From Theileria orientalis strain Shintoku (Eukaryota; Apicomplexa; Aconoidasida; Piroplasmida; Theileriidae), in contig NC_025261.1 in assembly GCF_000740895.1 (NCBI RefSeq), positions 1,178,001-1,242,000 on the forward strand: DNA of 64,000 nt, given 5' to 3'. The position numbers were made by a program, and so were the translations under genes. Position 1 is the stretch's first letter; each line of letters opens with the position of its first letter. Positions 63,843 to 64,000 of this stretch are shown one piece after another. The notes beneath the pieces are model-generated. The model was given only the letters and a program-made list of their open reading frames with translations. It had not been told where the DNA came from and did no database searches.

Positions 63843-64000
63843 TTTTTGTTATTGTAAACACACACGTAATTAATTTCGAAGTTTAATTAGGTTTATAGGA
63901 TTAAAAAGTACTCGACTGATTGTTAAAAAAAGTCAAGAACTCGAATCTATAAAAAAGTTGCTTGATTGTGAATTATCTAAACAATTTTAATGAAATTATC

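Overview
This is a nuclear chromosome segment from an apicomplexan piroplasm, most likely Theileria. A Theileria orientalis-like genome is my best guess, but I cannot exclude a related piroplasm. The evidence is protein-coding genes split by very short GT-AG introns (about 27-40 nt up to a few hundred), tight gene spacing, coding DNA clearly richer in GC than the AT-rich intergenic DNA, an H2A.Z with the GGK-repeat N-terminus known from Plasmodium, organellar RNA-binding RAP/helical-repeat proteins, and a giant cysteine-rich protein whose repeated modules resemble the Theileria FAINT (DUF529) domain. Nothing looks bacterial or viral. There is no CRISPR array, no transposon and no tRNA or rRNA I can support.

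Layout. 1-9335: an unrecognised partial gene at the left edge, casein kinase 2 beta, an unrecognised five-exon gene, a pseudouridine-synthase-like protein with a changed catalytic residue, RNase H2 subunit C, a helical-repeat protein that overlaps RNase H2C tail to tail, and a large unrecognised helical protein. 9717-18539: a GRAM/TLDc (OXR1-like) protein and two tandem, related multi-pass membrane proteins of about 1,100 residues with cysteine-rich regions. 19301-24948: a PPP4R2-like phosphatase subunit converging on a RAP-domain protein that carries a 45-copy 12-bp minisatellite in an intron. 25217-33554: Prp31, a NEDD8/ubiquitin-like modifier, the spliceosomal cyclophilin CWC27, tubulin cofactor E and PCNA. 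34448-38373: a large unrecognised possible beta-propeller protein and a membrane-anchored thioredoxin/PDI-like protein. 38750-46828: the giant repeat gene. 47141-53942: a YqeH/NOA1-type circularly permuted GTPase, a PRCC-family protein and a mitoferrin-like carrier. 53943-55767: noncoding DNA with many short hairpins. 55768-63842: a histone-H1-like basic protein, 14-3-3, an orphan secretory-pathway membrane protein, FCF1/UTP24, a FAM136A-like protein, a noncoding block with five consecutive hairpins, and histone H2A.Z.

Most recognisable genes are housekeeping: splicing (Prp31, CWC27, possibly PRCC), genome maintenance (PCNA, RNase H2C), chromatin (H2A.Z, H1-like), signalling (CK2 beta, 14-3-3, PPP4R2), rRNA processing (FCF1), organelle biology (YqeH, RAP proteins, mitoferrin, FAM136A-like) and the cytoskeleton (TBCE). 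They share no evident pathway. The lineage-specific material is the giant FAINT-like repeat protein, the tandem membrane-protein pair, the H1-like protein and the two structured noncoding blocks.

Splice sites were read by eye from GT/AG signals, reading-frame continuity and family similarity. Where the exons are not spelled out, the coordinates give the CDS span from start codon to stop codon.
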